Below are positions 49,368-58,544 of a DNA stretch of 64,000 nt, piece after piece; the stretch's first letter is position 1; each line of letters begins with the position of its first letter. The stretch is taken from NCBI RefSeq assembly GCF_002298975.1, contig NZ_DBMV01000040.1, positions 1 to 64,000 on the forward strand. Reading direction: 5' to 3'. This stretch comes from Ralstonia sp. UBA689. GTDB taxonomy: Bacteria; Pseudomonadota; Gammaproteobacteria; Burkholderiales; Burkholderiaceae. The position numbers and the translations under genes are program-made. Under the pieces are notes generated by a model. That model saw only the letters and a list, made by a program, of their open reading frames with translations, was not told the DNA's origin and did no database searches.

Positions 49368-49754
49368 GGAAGACTCCCGGGGACGGTCCTGGCGCGTGCA
49401 GCGAGTGCCGCATCGGCCCGGGCGGGCGCCTTGCGCGTGACCGTGTTCAATGGGGCGTCCATATTGCCACGGACGGCCCGCGAATAGGGCGCCGCTACCG
49501 TACGCCGCAGCCACAAGCGGCTCGGCCGTCACCGCCGTCTGGCGTTGTTCGGCCATCACATGTGTCATATGCGGCACTGCATTTATGGAGTGGGCTGCTG
49601 CCGTAGCCGTTCGCCCTTCACCAGCCCCCTATCCGGCCGGTTGAGGCAGGTTGCCATTCATCTGTCCGGAGAGCGTCGTGGGCCAACGCGAGTGGGAAGG
49701 ACGTGTGCTCGCATTTGAGCGCACGCCACGTGGCAGCAGGCATGGACTCCATTC
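49368..49754. other. Intergenic region upstream of the OhrR-like gene
   Basis: Open frames here are short and show no family features or codon pattern of genes. I see no clear promoter, repeat or terminator. It could contain the OhrR operator. Confidence 0.4.
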
Positions 49755-51098
49755 CTATGGGCATTTGCTGGCCAGCACGAATAGCGAGATCGCATTGAAG
49801 AACCAGATCCCGTCGATATTCCAGGGCGTGTACTTCTTGATCGTGTTTGAGAGCGTGTACGGCGTGTACCAGCAGTTGTGGTCGGGGTGCACGACCTCGA
49901 CAAAGGTCTGCGTGTCGCTCAGGTAGTCGAAATGCCGGGCGTGACACTGGAAGGCGTCCGGTACGGTGATCACATACGAATGCGTGTTCAGCGAGTCGAG
50001 CTGCTTGAGGAAGCCAGCCACGTCGGGTACGTGCTCCATGACTTCCGGGGCCAGTACGATGTCGTATTGGTCCTGGATGTCTTCAAAGCGCGAGAACAGC
50101 CGGCCGCGCGTGTAGGGCTTCAGGGCGTCGAGCGCCTCCGCATGGATGTCGAAGCCATCGAGCTTGGCGCACACCGGTTCCAGCGCCAGATGCAACGAGG
50201 TCTTCGGGTCGGTGATCGGCCAGTCGGCGCAGCCGATATGCAGCACGCGCTTGCCTTCGCACAGCCGCCTGAATACGTCGACGCGGCTGATGCTCATCAC
50301 GTCGGTGCTGACCGGTACGCGTTGCACGAAGTACGGGTCGTGAACGGCCTCAAGTTTGGAGCGCGACGGGGCAGCGGGGGCAGGGGCGGTCTGGGCCGCT
50401 TGTGCTGCCGCTGGCACCGGTGCGGTGGCCTGTATGGGTTCCACTGGCTGGCCGTTGGCGTCGAACTGCTGCTGGTGCAGGCTGTCGTAGTTGCGCTTGG
50501 TGCTGGCCCACATCTGGTTGGCATACACCGGGCCGGGGCCGTCGTACTTCACGCCCGAGAAATGCTCGGGGATGAAAAAGTGGCTCGGCAGGATGCGCAG
50601 CGGGTGGTACTGGTAGCGTCGGTATGACTCCGTCAGGCGCAGCGGCCCGACTGTCTTCCAGGCCATGTCGTGCACCACTGAGGGCTCGTTGTGGATGTCC
50701 ACCATGATTTGCTGCACGAACGGGTTACCCGGCTTGCAGCCGAAGTACCCGGCGGCAATCAGGCCTGGGCGAGCAATCTCGCTTTCCCAGCAGGCAAAGG
50801 CCTCGCAGTCAAGCAGAGCGTCATCCAGCGGGCGCAGGCAGATGCTGTCAGCATCGAGCACGATGCCGCCCTCCTTATAGAGGATTTCCCACCGCATCAT
50901 GTCGGCCACGCCGTTGAATTCGCGATCGAGCATGGCGTCCATGTGGCGCGCGTTGAGCCACTTGTGTTCGGCCAGTGTGGCGTTGCCCCAGATCTTGATC
51001 TGGTAGTCCGGGTTCAGCTTGGCCCAGGTCTGGATGCAGTTGTCCGGACGTTTGGTCTCGTCGCCCACCCAGATGAAGTGCAGTGTCTTGGGGATCAT
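49755..51098 (-). CDS. GT32-type glycosyltransferase fused to a methyltransferase
   Basis: A 447-residue two-domain protein. Residues 1-200 resemble Och1/TcdB-type sugar transferases: MIPKTLHFIWVGDETKRPDNCIQTWAKLNPDYQIKIW, then VADMMRWEILYKEGGIVLDADSICLRPL with the DxD metal site. A linker rich in Pro, Ala and Gln (about 215-250) follows. The C-terminal 190 residues have a methyltransferase-like fold: KRVLHIGCADWPITDP, YDIVLAPEVMEHVPDVAGFLKQLD. It probably transfers and methylates a sugar on flagellin; substrate unproven. Confidence 0.82.
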   Translation of the reverse strand: MIPKTLHFIWVGDETKRPDNCIQTWAKLNPDYQIKIWGNATLAEHKWLNARHMDAMLDREFNGVADMMRWEILYKEGGIVLDADSICLRPLDDALLDCEAFACWESEIARPGLIAAGYFGCKPGNPFVQQIMVDIHNEPSVVHDMAWKTVGPLRLTESYRRYQYHPLRILPSHFFIPEHFSGVKYDGPGPVYANQMWASTKRNYDSLHQQQFDANGQPVEPIQATAPVPAAAQAAQTAPAPAAPSRSKLEAVHDPYFVQRVPVSTDVMSISRVDVFRRLCEGKRVLHIGCADWPITDPKTSLHLALEPVCAKLDGFDIHAEALDALKPYTRGRLFSRFEDIQDQYDIVLAPEVMEHVPDVAGFLKQLDSLNTHSYVITVPDAFQCHARHFDYLSDTQTFVEVVHPDHNCWYTPYTLSNTIKKYTPWNIDGIWFFNAISLFVLASKCP

Positions 51099-51126
51099 GC
51101 GCGTCTCGAATCGGTTCGATGCTCGG

Positions 51127-52239
51127 TCATGCGGCCACCTGCGCGGCCACGGATGCGACGTTTTCCTGCATCTGCCGGGCGAGGTTGGAGTATTGGTTGG
51201 CCTTGAGGGCCAGCGTGTCGGCCTGGGCGCGGTAGGTCAGCGCCAGATACTTGGCCGCGGCAAAGCTGCCGCGCCCGAAGACGGCGGCGTCCAGCTTGGG
51301 CTGCTCGCCAATCTCCAGGCATTTCAGGAAGGCGCTCTCGGCCATCGGCAGCCACTGAGTCTCGGCCTGGGCGGGGTTTTTCGCCGCCGCTTCGAACATC
51401 AGGTGGCCGAGCATGTAGAAGTAGTCCGGCGATCCCGCCCACTCGTCCATCCACTCGCCGGCCAGGGTGATCGCCAGGTCCAGTTGCCCGGATTTGCTCA
51501 GGCACGCCAGCAGGCAGATGCACAGGTCATGCCGATAGGGCGCCTGCTTGGGGGCCGTCGTCAGGGCGCGCTGGTAATGGGCTGCGGCCTGGGCGGGGTC
51601 CTTCTGGTTGATCTCGAAATCCTTGCCGAGCTGATAGAGCACATACGGATCGTCCGGATGCTCGGCCAGCTCCTGCTGCAGCAGGGCGTGGTTGCGCCCG
51701 CGCTTCTTGTCGAGCTTGGCGTTCATGTAGCCATCGTGGCCGAGCACCAGCGGCAGGCGGACCCGCTGCAGGTTGGCCGCCGGCTGTTCGTGGATGCGCC
51801 CTTTGTAGCGCACGCCGCGCGGCAGCAGGCGCGCAATCCAGCTGTTGGAGTGCTCCACGTGGCCCGAGATGTCGTATTCGCTGCGGATGCACACCACGCC
51901 CAGCAGTGGGCCGAAGGTGCAGGCGTTGCGCAGTTCCTCGGTGCCGCTTTCGATCCACTCGTCGGCATCCAGGACGAGGTTCCAGTCCGCATTGGCCACA
52001 GCCAGCGCGGCATTGCGGGCGGCCGAGAAGTCGTCGATCCACTTGAAATGGTGGACCTGGGCACCGCATGCCTTGGCAATCGCGACGGTGTCGTCGGTGG
52101 AGCCGGTGTCGAGCACGATCATGCGGTCGACATGCGGCTTGGCGCTCAGCAGGCAGCGCTCGATGCTGGCGGCTTCATCGCGGGCGATGACGACCAGCGC
52201 AATGACGGGCTTGGCGCGCTGTTTTGCGTGTTTGGACAT
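51127..52239 (-). CDS. GT2 glycosyltransferase with TPR-like C-terminus (paralogue B)
   Basis: A 370-residue protein with the same plan as the gene at 47745: ALVVIARDEAASIERCLLSAKPHVDRMIVLDTGSTDDTVAIAKACGA, NLVLDADEWIE, then TPR-like helices (DDPYVLYQLGKDFEINQKDPAQAAAHYQRALTTAPKQ). It begins 81 bases after fliE on the same strand and is followed by the GT32 fusion after 28 bases, so it may be read from the fliE promoter. Flagellin glycosylation is the likely job. Confidence 0.85.
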   Translation of the reverse strand: MSKHAKQRAKPVIALVVIARDEAASIERCLLSAKPHVDRMIVLDTGSTDDTVAIAKACGAQVHHFKWIDDFSAARNAALAVANADWNLVLDADEWIESGTEELRNACTFGPLLGVVCIRSEYDISGHVEHSNSWIARLLPRGVRYKGRIHEQPAANLQRVRLPLVLGHDGYMNAKLDKKRGRNHALLQQELAEHPDDPYVLYQLGKDFEINQKDPAQAAAHYQRALTTAPKQAPYRHDLCICLLACLSKSGQLDLAITLAGEWMDEWAGSPDYFYMLGHLMFEAAAKNPAQAETQWLPMAESAFLKCLEIGEQPKLDAAVFGRGSFAAAKYLALTYRAQADTLALKANQYSNLARQMQENVASVAAQVAA

Positions 52240-52319
52240 GCTGACTCTCTAAGGCGACCGCCGGCTTTTCTGATGACGCAGGCACCAGGCGGGAACGGAG
52301 CAACCGTGAATATGTGACG

Positions 52320-52664
52320 TCAGATCGACATACTCATGATGCTTTGGTACGCCGAGACGAGCTTGTTGCGCACCTGCACGGCGGTCTGGAGGTCGATGTT
52401 GGCTTTTTGCAGCGAGAGCATCACGTCATGCAGGTCCACGTCGCTGTTGCCCATTTCGAAACTGCGCGAGACGGATTCGGCCTTCTGTTGCGAGGCGTCG
52501 ACCTTGTCCAGCGAAGACTTGAGCACCGAGCTGAAGTCAACGCTGACCTTGGCGTCGGTCCCGCCCGCCGAGTTGACGCCGGCGCCGATGCCGCTGACCT
52601 GGCTCGATGGCGCCAGCACGCTGTTCATCAGCGACACCACCGAATTGGCGTTCGTAATATCCAT
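52320..52664 (-). CDS. fliE: FliE, MS-ring to rod adaptor
   Basis: A 114-residue protein from ATG 52664, with GGAG upstream. The C-terminal half is diagnostic: VDFSSVLKSSLDKVDASQQKAESVSRSFEMGNSDVDLHDVMLSLQKANIDLQTAVQVRNKLVSAYQSIMSMSI. FliE joins the MS ring to FlgB and is the first rod-type export substrate. It is divergent from fliF and lies upstream of the glycosyltransferases. Confidence 0.96.
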   Translation of the reverse strand: MDITNANSVVSLMNSVLAPSSQVSGIGAGVNSAGGTDAKVSVDFSSVLKSSLDKVDASQQKAESVSRSFEMGNSDVDLHDVMLSLQKANIDLQTAVQVRNKLVSAYQSIMSMSI

Positions 52665-52922
52665 GTGACAAGAGCTCCACTTTTGCTTTGTGGCGCGGCT
52701 GGCCGGCTTTCTGTTGGGAAAGGGGGCCGGTCTGGCGCCACGGTGATGCAAAGGTAGCAGCCGGCCCGCCGTCCCCATGCGCCCAAATGAGCGGGAAAAG
52801 GCCCTCTTCTTGCCGAATTGCTTGGCGTACCCCTGCCGATAATGCCAACACGGAGCTTTGCCTGTTTTTGGGGTTGGATTGCTCCCGTCATGTTGTCAGC
52901 GCAGTCAGTCAGGAGATTTTGG

Positions 52923-54749
52923 ATGCCAACGACAGCCGATTCGGTTGCTGTCGCCGACACGCTCGGTACGGTCGATATGCCGGCGGTGGGCCAGGGCGCG
53001 ATGGTGCGCCAGAACGCGGGTGCCTCGGGTGCATTGGGTGCCCTGGGCCCGCTCGGCCGTCTGTCGCCGCGTCTGCTCATGATGATCGGCGGGGCCGCCC
53101 TGGTGGCCGCGATTGCCGCTGCGATGCTGTGGAGCCGCGCCCCTGACTACCGCGTCCTGTTCAGCAACGTGAGCGATACCGATGGCGGCGCCATCATCGC
53201 CGCCCTGCAGCAGATGAACGTGCCATACCGGTTTGCCAACGGCGGCACCGCCATCATGGTGCCCGAGGCCAACGTGCACGAGACGCGCCTGAAGCTGGCC
53301 GCGCAGGGGCTGCCCAAGGGCGGCCTGGCCGGCTTCGAGCTGATGGAAAACCAGAAATTCGGCACCAGCCAGTTTGCCGAGCAGGTCAACTACCAGCGCG
53401 CCCTGGAGGGCGAGCTGGCCCGCACCATCCAAGCCATGCAGGAGGTGCAGTCCGCCCGCGTGCACCTGGCGCTGTCCAAGCCGTCCGTCTTTGTGCGCGA
53501 GCAGGCCAAGCCCAGCGCTTCGGTGCTGCTGACGCTGTATCCGGGACGCATGCTCGATCGCTCGCAGGTGCAGGCCATCGGCCACCTCGTCTCCAGCAGC
53601 GTGCCGAACCTGCCGCTGGCCAACGTGACGGTGGTCGACCAGGCGGGCCGCTTGCTGTCGTCTTCGTTCCAGGACAACGCCTCGGGCCTGGACCCGACGC
53701 AGCTGAATTACGTGCGCGAGATCGAGCAGGGCTACATCAAGCGCATCGAAGCCATCCTTGGCCCCGTGGTGGGCGAAGACAACGTGCGCGCGCAGGTGAC
53801 GGCCGACGTCGACCTGGACAGCACCGAACAGATGGCCGAGACGTATCGTCCGAACCAGGATCCGCAGACGGCCGCCGTGCGCAGCACGCACACCGCTGAA
53901 TCGACGCAGAACAAGGCCGACGCCCAGGGCGGCGTGCCTGGCGCGCTGTCCAACCAGCCGCCGACCGCGCCGCGCATGCTGCCAACCGCGCCGGCTCCGG
54001 CTTCGCAACCGGCCGCCACCGGCCCGAACGGCCAGCCGCAGCAACCGGCCGCCGCAGCCAACACCAATACCGCGGCGTCCAGTGGCGCCTCGTCGAGCAA
54101 CCGCGACACCACCACCAATTACGAAGTCGACAAGACCGTGCGCCGTACCCGCGCCGCCGTTGGCACCGTGCGCCGCCTGTCGGTGGCCGTGGTGGTCAAC
54201 TACCGCGCCGAGGGCAAGACCTGGAAACCGCTGTCCGAAGCCGACATGACCAAGCTCAACGCGCTGGTCAAGGACGCCGTGGGTTTTGACGCCAAGCGCG
54301 GCGACTCCGTGAACGTGGTCAACAGCCAGTTCTCGGGCACGCTGCCTACGCCTAAGGACGACCTGCCGCTGTGGAAGCAGCCGGAGATGGTCCAGTACGG
54401 CATCCAGGCCGCCAAGTACGGCGCGCTCGCCATCGGCTTCCTGATCCTGGTATTTGCGGTGATCCGCCCGCTGATCCGCTCGCTGAACAAGAAGGACGAA
54501 CCGGCCACGGCCACTTTCGTCGGCCGCGAAGGCGAAGACCCGAACGCGCCGATCATCACCGGCGCCGCGGCTTCGGCCGGTCCGGAGTTGGAAGGCCCGT
54601 CAGCCGCCGACAGCGGCGAGATTCCGGACGACCTGCCGCAGCTCAAGAACAACGACTTCGAGAAGAAGCTCGAAACCATGCGCCGCATCGCGCAGCAGAA
54701 CCCGCGCGCCGTCGCTGCCGTCATCAAGCAATGGGTGAATAACGAATGA
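52923..54749 (+). CDS. fliF: FliF, MS-ring protein
   Basis: A 608-residue protein from ATG 52923, with AGGAG upstream; the frame extension to 52818 is rejected. First membrane span: about residues 50-68 (LLMMIGGAALVAAIAAAMLW). The periplasmic region has YRVLFSNVSDTDGGAIIAALQQMNVPYRF, LAGFELMENQKFGTSQFAEQVNYQRALEGELARTIQ and VNYEV-type RBM3. A long Pro/Ala/Gln linker follows, then the second span (ALAIGFLILVFAVIRPLI). The C-terminus NDFEKKLETMRRIAQQNPRAVAAVIKQWVN binds FliG. Confidence 0.97.
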   Translation: MPTTADSVAVADTLGTVDMPAVGQGAMVRQNAGASGALGALGPLGRLSPRLLMMIGGAALVAAIAAAMLWSRAPDYRVLFSNVSDTDGGAIIAALQQMNVPYRFANGGTAIMVPEANVHETRLKLAAQGLPKGGLAGFELMENQKFGTSQFAEQVNYQRALEGELARTIQAMQEVQSARVHLALSKPSVFVREQAKPSASVLLTLYPGRMLDRSQVQAIGHLVSSSVPNLPLANVTVVDQAGRLLSSSFQDNASGLDPTQLNYVREIEQGYIKRIEAILGPVVGEDNVRAQVTADVDLDSTEQMAETYRPNQDPQTAAVRSTHTAESTQNKADAQGGVPGALSNQPPTAPRMLPTAPAPASQPAATGPNGQPQQPAAAANTNTAASSGASSSNRDTTTNYEVDKTVRRTRAAVGTVRRLSVAVVVNYRAEGKTWKPLSEADMTKLNALVKDAVGFDAKRGDSVNVVNSQFSGTLPTPKDDLPLWKQPEMVQYGIQAAKYGALAIGFLILVFAVIRPLIRSLNKKDEPATATFVGREGEDPNAPIITGAAASAGPELEGPSAADSGEIPDDLPQLKNNDFEKKLETMRRIAQQNPRAVAAVIKQWVNNE

Positions 54750-55738
54750 GCGCAGAAGGTCTCCAACGCAGCGCCATCCTCTTGATGTCGCTGGGTGAAA
54801 ACGAAGCCGCCGAGGTGCTAAAGCACCTGGGCCCGCGCGAAGTGCAGAAGCTGGGCGCCACCATGGCCGCACTAAAGAACGTCTCGCGCGAACGCGTGCT
54901 CGATTCGTTCGACGCCTTCTTCGTGGAAGCCGAAGACTTGCCGCTGGACATCGACTCCAACGAGTACATTCGCACCGTCTTCCGCAAGGCGCTGGGCGAT
55001 GACCGCGCCGCCAACATCATCGATCGCATCCTCTCGGGCGGCGACACAAGCGGCATCGAAGGCCTCAAGTGGATGGATGCTTCGTCGGTGGCGGAACTGA
55101 TCCGCAACGAGCACCCGCAGATCATCGCCACCATCCTGGTGCATCTGGATCGCGACCAGGCTTCGGAAATACTGACCTATTTCTCCGAGCGTCTGCGCAA
55201 CGACACCATTTTGCGCATCGCCACGCTCGACGGCATCCAGCCCAGCGCACTGCGCGAGCTGAACGACGTGCTGACCAAGCTGCTGCAGGGCAACGACCAT
55301 CGCAAGAAGAACGCCATGGGCGGCGTGCTCACGGCGGCGGAAATCCTCAACCTGGTGCCGAGCGCGGTGGAGTCCGCCGTCATCGAGGGCGTGCGCTCGC
55401 GCGACCCGGAACTGGCCGATGCCATCGTCGAGAAGATGTTCGTCTTCGACAACCTGATCGATCTGGATGGCCGCAGCCTGCAGACGCTGCTGCGCGAGGT
55501 TGGCCAGGAAATCCTCGTGGTGGCGCTCAAGGGCGCCAAGCAGGAATTTCGCGACAAGGTGTTCGCCAACATGTCGCAGCGTGCCGGCACGATGCTCAAG
55601 GAAGAGCTGGAAGTGCTGGGCCCGGTCAAGGTGTCGGAAGTCGAAACGCAGCAGAAGGAAATCCTGATGATCGCGCGCCGCCTGGCCGACGAGGGCGAGA
55701 TCACCATCGGCCGCAAGGCGGAGGACGCTTATGTCTGA
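54746..55738 (+). CDS. fliG: FliG, rotor switch protein
   Basis: A 330-residue protein beginning MSAEGLQRSAILLMSLGENEAAEVLKHLGPREVQKLGATMAAL. The middle domain includes EHPQIIATILVHLDRDQASEIL; the C-terminal torque domain includes MFVFDNLIDLDGRSLQTLLREVGQEILVVALKGAKQEFRDKVFANMSQRAGTMLKEELE with the charged residues that meet MotA. It starts inside the fliF stop (ATGA). Confidence 0.98.
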   Translation: MSAEGLQRSAILLMSLGENEAAEVLKHLGPREVQKLGATMAALKNVSRERVLDSFDAFFVEAEDLPLDIDSNEYIRTVFRKALGDDRAANIIDRILSGGDTSGIEGLKWMDASSVAELIRNEHPQIIATILVHLDRDQASEILTYFSERLRNDTILRIATLDGIQPSALRELNDVLTKLLQGNDHRKKNAMGGVLTAAEILNLVPSAVESAVIEGVRSRDPELADAIVEKMFVFDNLIDLDGRSLQTLLREVGQEILVVALKGAKQEFRDKVFANMSQRAGTMLKEELEVLGPVKVSEVETQQKEILMIARRLADEGEITIGRKAEDAYV

Positions 55739-55770
55739 TCGCGTGCGCCTGTCCGTGATGGAGCGCTGAG

Positions 55771-56517
55771 ATGCCGCGCCCGCCGATCATCCCGCGCGAC
55801 ACGCTGGTCGACTACCAGCGGTGGGAGCCGACCGATTTCGTGCGCGAGGCCGAGCTGGCCGCCGCCGCCGAGGCGGCGCCGCCACCGCCGCCGCCGCCGG
55901 TCGAGCCAGAAGAGCCGCCGATTTCCGAAGAGGAATGGCAGGCCGCGCTGGATGCGGAACTGGCCACCGCCCGCGACGAAGGCCGCCGCGACGGCTTTGC
56001 CCAGGGCTTTCAGGATGGCTTCGAACAAGGCCGCCGCCAGGGTGAGGAAGATTCCAAGCAGATCGCTGCGCTCATGCAATCCGTGCGCGAGGCGATCGAC
56101 CAATTGAACGGCAGCGTTGCCGAAGAACTCGTCGACCTGGCGTTGCAACTGGCGCAGCAGTTCTTGCACGGCGCGCTGCATGCGCAGCCCGAACGCATCC
56201 TGCCGCTCGTGCGCGAGGTGCTGGGCGATGCGCCCACCGCGCCGGCACCCGCCATGCTGCGTGTGCACGCCGATGATGCCGAGCTGATCCGCCAGATGCT
56301 CGGCGCCGAGCTCGCCGCAGCCGGCTGGACTGTCGTCGTCGATGCCGCCATCGAGCGCGGCGGCTGCCGTGTACAAACCCGCTTTGGCGAAACCGACGCC
56401 ACGCTGCAGACCCGCTGGGCCGAACTGACCCGCGCGCTGGGGCGCGATACCGCCTGGGTCGCCAGCGAGCGCTCGGAAGCCGAGCGCGTGGCCGGAGGGG
56501 CGCTCCATGTCGCTTGA
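55771..56517 (+). CDS. fliH: FliH, negative regulator of the export ATPase
   Basis: A 248-residue protein. The N-terminus contains YQRWEPTDFVREAELAAAAEAAPPPPPPPVEPEEPP, with a run of seven Pro. The central Gly-rich helix is GRRDGFAQGFQDGFEQGRRQGEED, the GxxxG repeats typical of FliH. The C-terminal domain is the ATP-synthase-b/delta-like part. It binds FliI and FliN. It overlaps fliI by 11 bases. Confidence 0.93.
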   Translation: MPRPPIIPRDTLVDYQRWEPTDFVREAELAAAAEAAPPPPPPPVEPEEPPISEEEWQAALDAELATARDEGRRDGFAQGFQDGFEQGRRQGEEDSKQIAALMQSVREAIDQLNGSVAEELVDLALQLAQQFLHGALHAQPERILPLVREVLGDAPTAPAPAMLRVHADDAELIRQMLGAELAAAGWTVVVDAAIERGGCRVQTRFGETDATLQTRWAELTRALGRDTAWVASERSEAERVAGGALHVA

Positions 56518-57946
56518 AACCGTGCAGCCTGCTGGTCAGACCGCCGCCAACAACCCCAATGTGCGGGTGTGGCAGGCGCGCCTGCGCCAGACCGCGCAGC
56601 GCGCCCGCCTGGCGCGCCCCGTGGTGACGTGCGGCAAGCTCACGCGCGTGGCAGGGCTGGTCATGGAGGCGGTGGGCCTGAAGCTGCCCGTCGGCAGCGC
56701 CTGCCGTGTGGAACTGCCGCATGGCCGCCACGTGCTGGCCGAGGTGGTGGGCTTTGCCGAAGAGCGCGCCTTCCTGATGCCGCAGACCGATCTGGTGGGC
56801 GTGGTGCCGGGTGCGCGCGTGTTTCCGCTGGAGCCGCAGCGTCTGCCGGATGACGCCGCCGATCCAACCATCTCGCACAGCAAGTTCCTGCCCGTGGGCC
56901 CGCGCCTGCTGGGCCGCGTGGTCGATGCCAACGGCGAGCCGCTCGACGGCAAGGGGCCGCTCGGCACGCACGAAGAACTGGCCTGGGGCACGCTGAGCCC
57001 GCCACCGCTGAACCCGCTCAAGCGCAAACCGATCGAGCACGTGCTCGACGTGGGCGTACGTGCCATCAATGGTTTGCTGACGGTCGGCCAGGGCCAGCGC
57101 CTGGGCCTGTTTGCAGGCTCCGGCGTCGGCAAGAGCGTGCTGCTGGGCATGATGGCCCGCTATACGCAGGCCGACGTGGTGGTGGTGGGCCTGATCGGCG
57201 AGCGCGGCCGCGAAGTGAAGGAATTCGTCGACGAGATCCTCGGCGAGGAAGGGCTCGCGCGCTCCGCCGTGGTGGCCGCGCCGGCTGACAATTCGCCGCT
57301 GATGCGCCTGCAGGGTGCTGCCTACGCGCACACCATTGCGGAGTATTTCCGCGATCGTGGCTGCAACGTGCTGCTGATTGTCGATTCGCTCACCCGCTAT
57401 GCGATGGCGCAGCGCGAGATCGCCCTGGCCATCGGCGAGCCGCCGGCCACCAAGGGCTATCCGCCCTCGGCATTTGCCAAGCTGCCGGCGCTGGTGGAGC
57501 GTGCCGGCAACGGCATGGTCGATGCCAGTGGCCGTGGCGGCTCCATCACCGCGTTCTACACCGTGCTGGCCGAAGGCGATGACCAGCAAGACCCGATTGC
57601 CGATGCCGCGCGCGCGATCCTGGATGGCCACTTCGTGCTTTCGCGCAAGCTGGCCGAGCAGGGTCACTACCCGGCCATCGACATCGAGCAGTCGATCAGC
57701 CGCGTGATGTCGGCCATCGTGCCGCGGGAGCATCTGGATGCAGCGCGCCGCTTCAAGCAGCTCTACGCCCGCTACCAGCGCAACCGAGACCTGATTGCCG
57801 TGGGCGCCTACGCACGCGGCAGCGATCCGATGACCGACCAGGCCATCGCCCGCTACCCCGACATGGAAGCGTTTCTGCAGCAGGGCATGTTCGAGAACGA
57901 AAGCCGTGAGCACACGCTGGAGAAGATGCTTGGGGTGCTCACGTGA
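56507..57946 (+). CDS. fliI: FliI, flagellum-specific ATPase
   Basis: A 479-residue F1-beta-like ATPase. Walker A: GLFAGSGVGKSVLLGMMARY; Walker B: NVLLIVDSLTRYAMAQREIALAIGEPPATKGYPPSAFAKLPALVERAG; GLIGERGREVKEFVDEILG is also present. It powers unfolding and entry of export substrates. The ATG at 56507 lies in the end of fliH. Confidence 0.98.
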   Translation: MSLETVQPAGQTAANNPNVRVWQARLRQTAQRARLARPVVTCGKLTRVAGLVMEAVGLKLPVGSACRVELPHGRHVLAEVVGFAEERAFLMPQTDLVGVVPGARVFPLEPQRLPDDAADPTISHSKFLPVGPRLLGRVVDANGEPLDGKGPLGTHEELAWGTLSPPPLNPLKRKPIEHVLDVGVRAINGLLTVGQGQRLGLFAGSGVGKSVLLGMMARYTQADVVVVGLIGERGREVKEFVDEILGEEGLARSAVVAAPADNSPLMRLQGAAYAHTIAEYFRDRGCNVLLIVDSLTRYAMAQREIALAIGEPPATKGYPPSAFAKLPALVERAGNGMVDASGRGGSITAFYTVLAEGDDQQDPIADAARAILDGHFVLSRKLAEQGHYPAIDIEQSISRVMSAIVPREHLDAARRFKQLYARYQRNRDLIAVGAYARGSDPMTDQAIARYPDMEAFLQQGMFENESREHTLEKMLGVLT

Positions 57947-58054
57947 AGTGCTCGCTTGACAGTGTGAAGCCGCAAGCGTTGTGCAGGCCGGAGGCTAAAG
58001 CCGCTGTGTTTGCGACCGATTGGTTGATGTAACGGGAAGCTGGAGGGTCTACCG

Positions 58055-58525
58055 ATGACCACCATGAACAAGCCGTTCCGCCTCGAAACCGTGCTGGAAC
58101 TGGCCCAGAAGGACACTGAAAGAGCCACGCAGGAAGTCGGCCGCCTGATGAACACGCGCGAGGCCGCTACGCAAAAACTGGCCTTGTTGTCGGACTACCG
58201 CAACAACTACCACCAGCAGATGCTGGCCACGGCCAATGCCGAAGGCGGCATCGACGCCACGCGCCTGCGCAACTACGCTGCCTTCATCGACCGCCTGGGC
58301 ACCGCCGTGCATCAGCAGAAAGGCACCATCAGCGCACTGGAAAACCAGCTCGAAGCGAGCCGCGCCAACTGGCTGGAGAAGCAGCGTCGCGAACAATCGT
58401 TCGACATCCTGCGCCAGCGTCATATCGAAGAGCAGCGCCAGGACCAGGAACGCCACGCCCAGCGCGAGAATGACGAGCACGCCGCCAAGCTGATCCGCAT
58501 GCGTGCGGCGCAGGGCGGTCGCTAA
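58055..58525 (+). CDS. fliJ: FliJ, export chaperone-escort and ATPase stalk
   Basis: A 156-residue coiled-coil protein: FRLETVLELAQKDTERATQEVGRLMNTREAATQKLALLSDYRNNYHQQM, then SRANWLEKQRREQSFDILRQRHIEEQRQDQERHAQRENDEHAAKL. The length and helical pattern fit FliJ, the gamma-subunit-like stalk of FliI. It is separated from fliI by 108 bases and followed closely by fliK. Confidence 0.92.
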   Translation: MTTMNKPFRLETVLELAQKDTERATQEVGRLMNTREAATQKLALLSDYRNNYHQQMLATANAEGGIDATRLRNYAAFIDRLGTAVHQQKGTISALENQLEASRANWLEKQRREQSFDILRQRHIEEQRQDQERHAQRENDEHAAKLIRMRAAQGGR

Positions 58526-58544
58526 CACGCAAGACGGAGTCAAC

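Noticed and set aside
52819..52842. GCCGATAA before fliF as a sigma-28 or sigma-54 promoter
   Set aside because: No TAAA at the right distance, and the GG/GC spacing is wrong for sigma-54.
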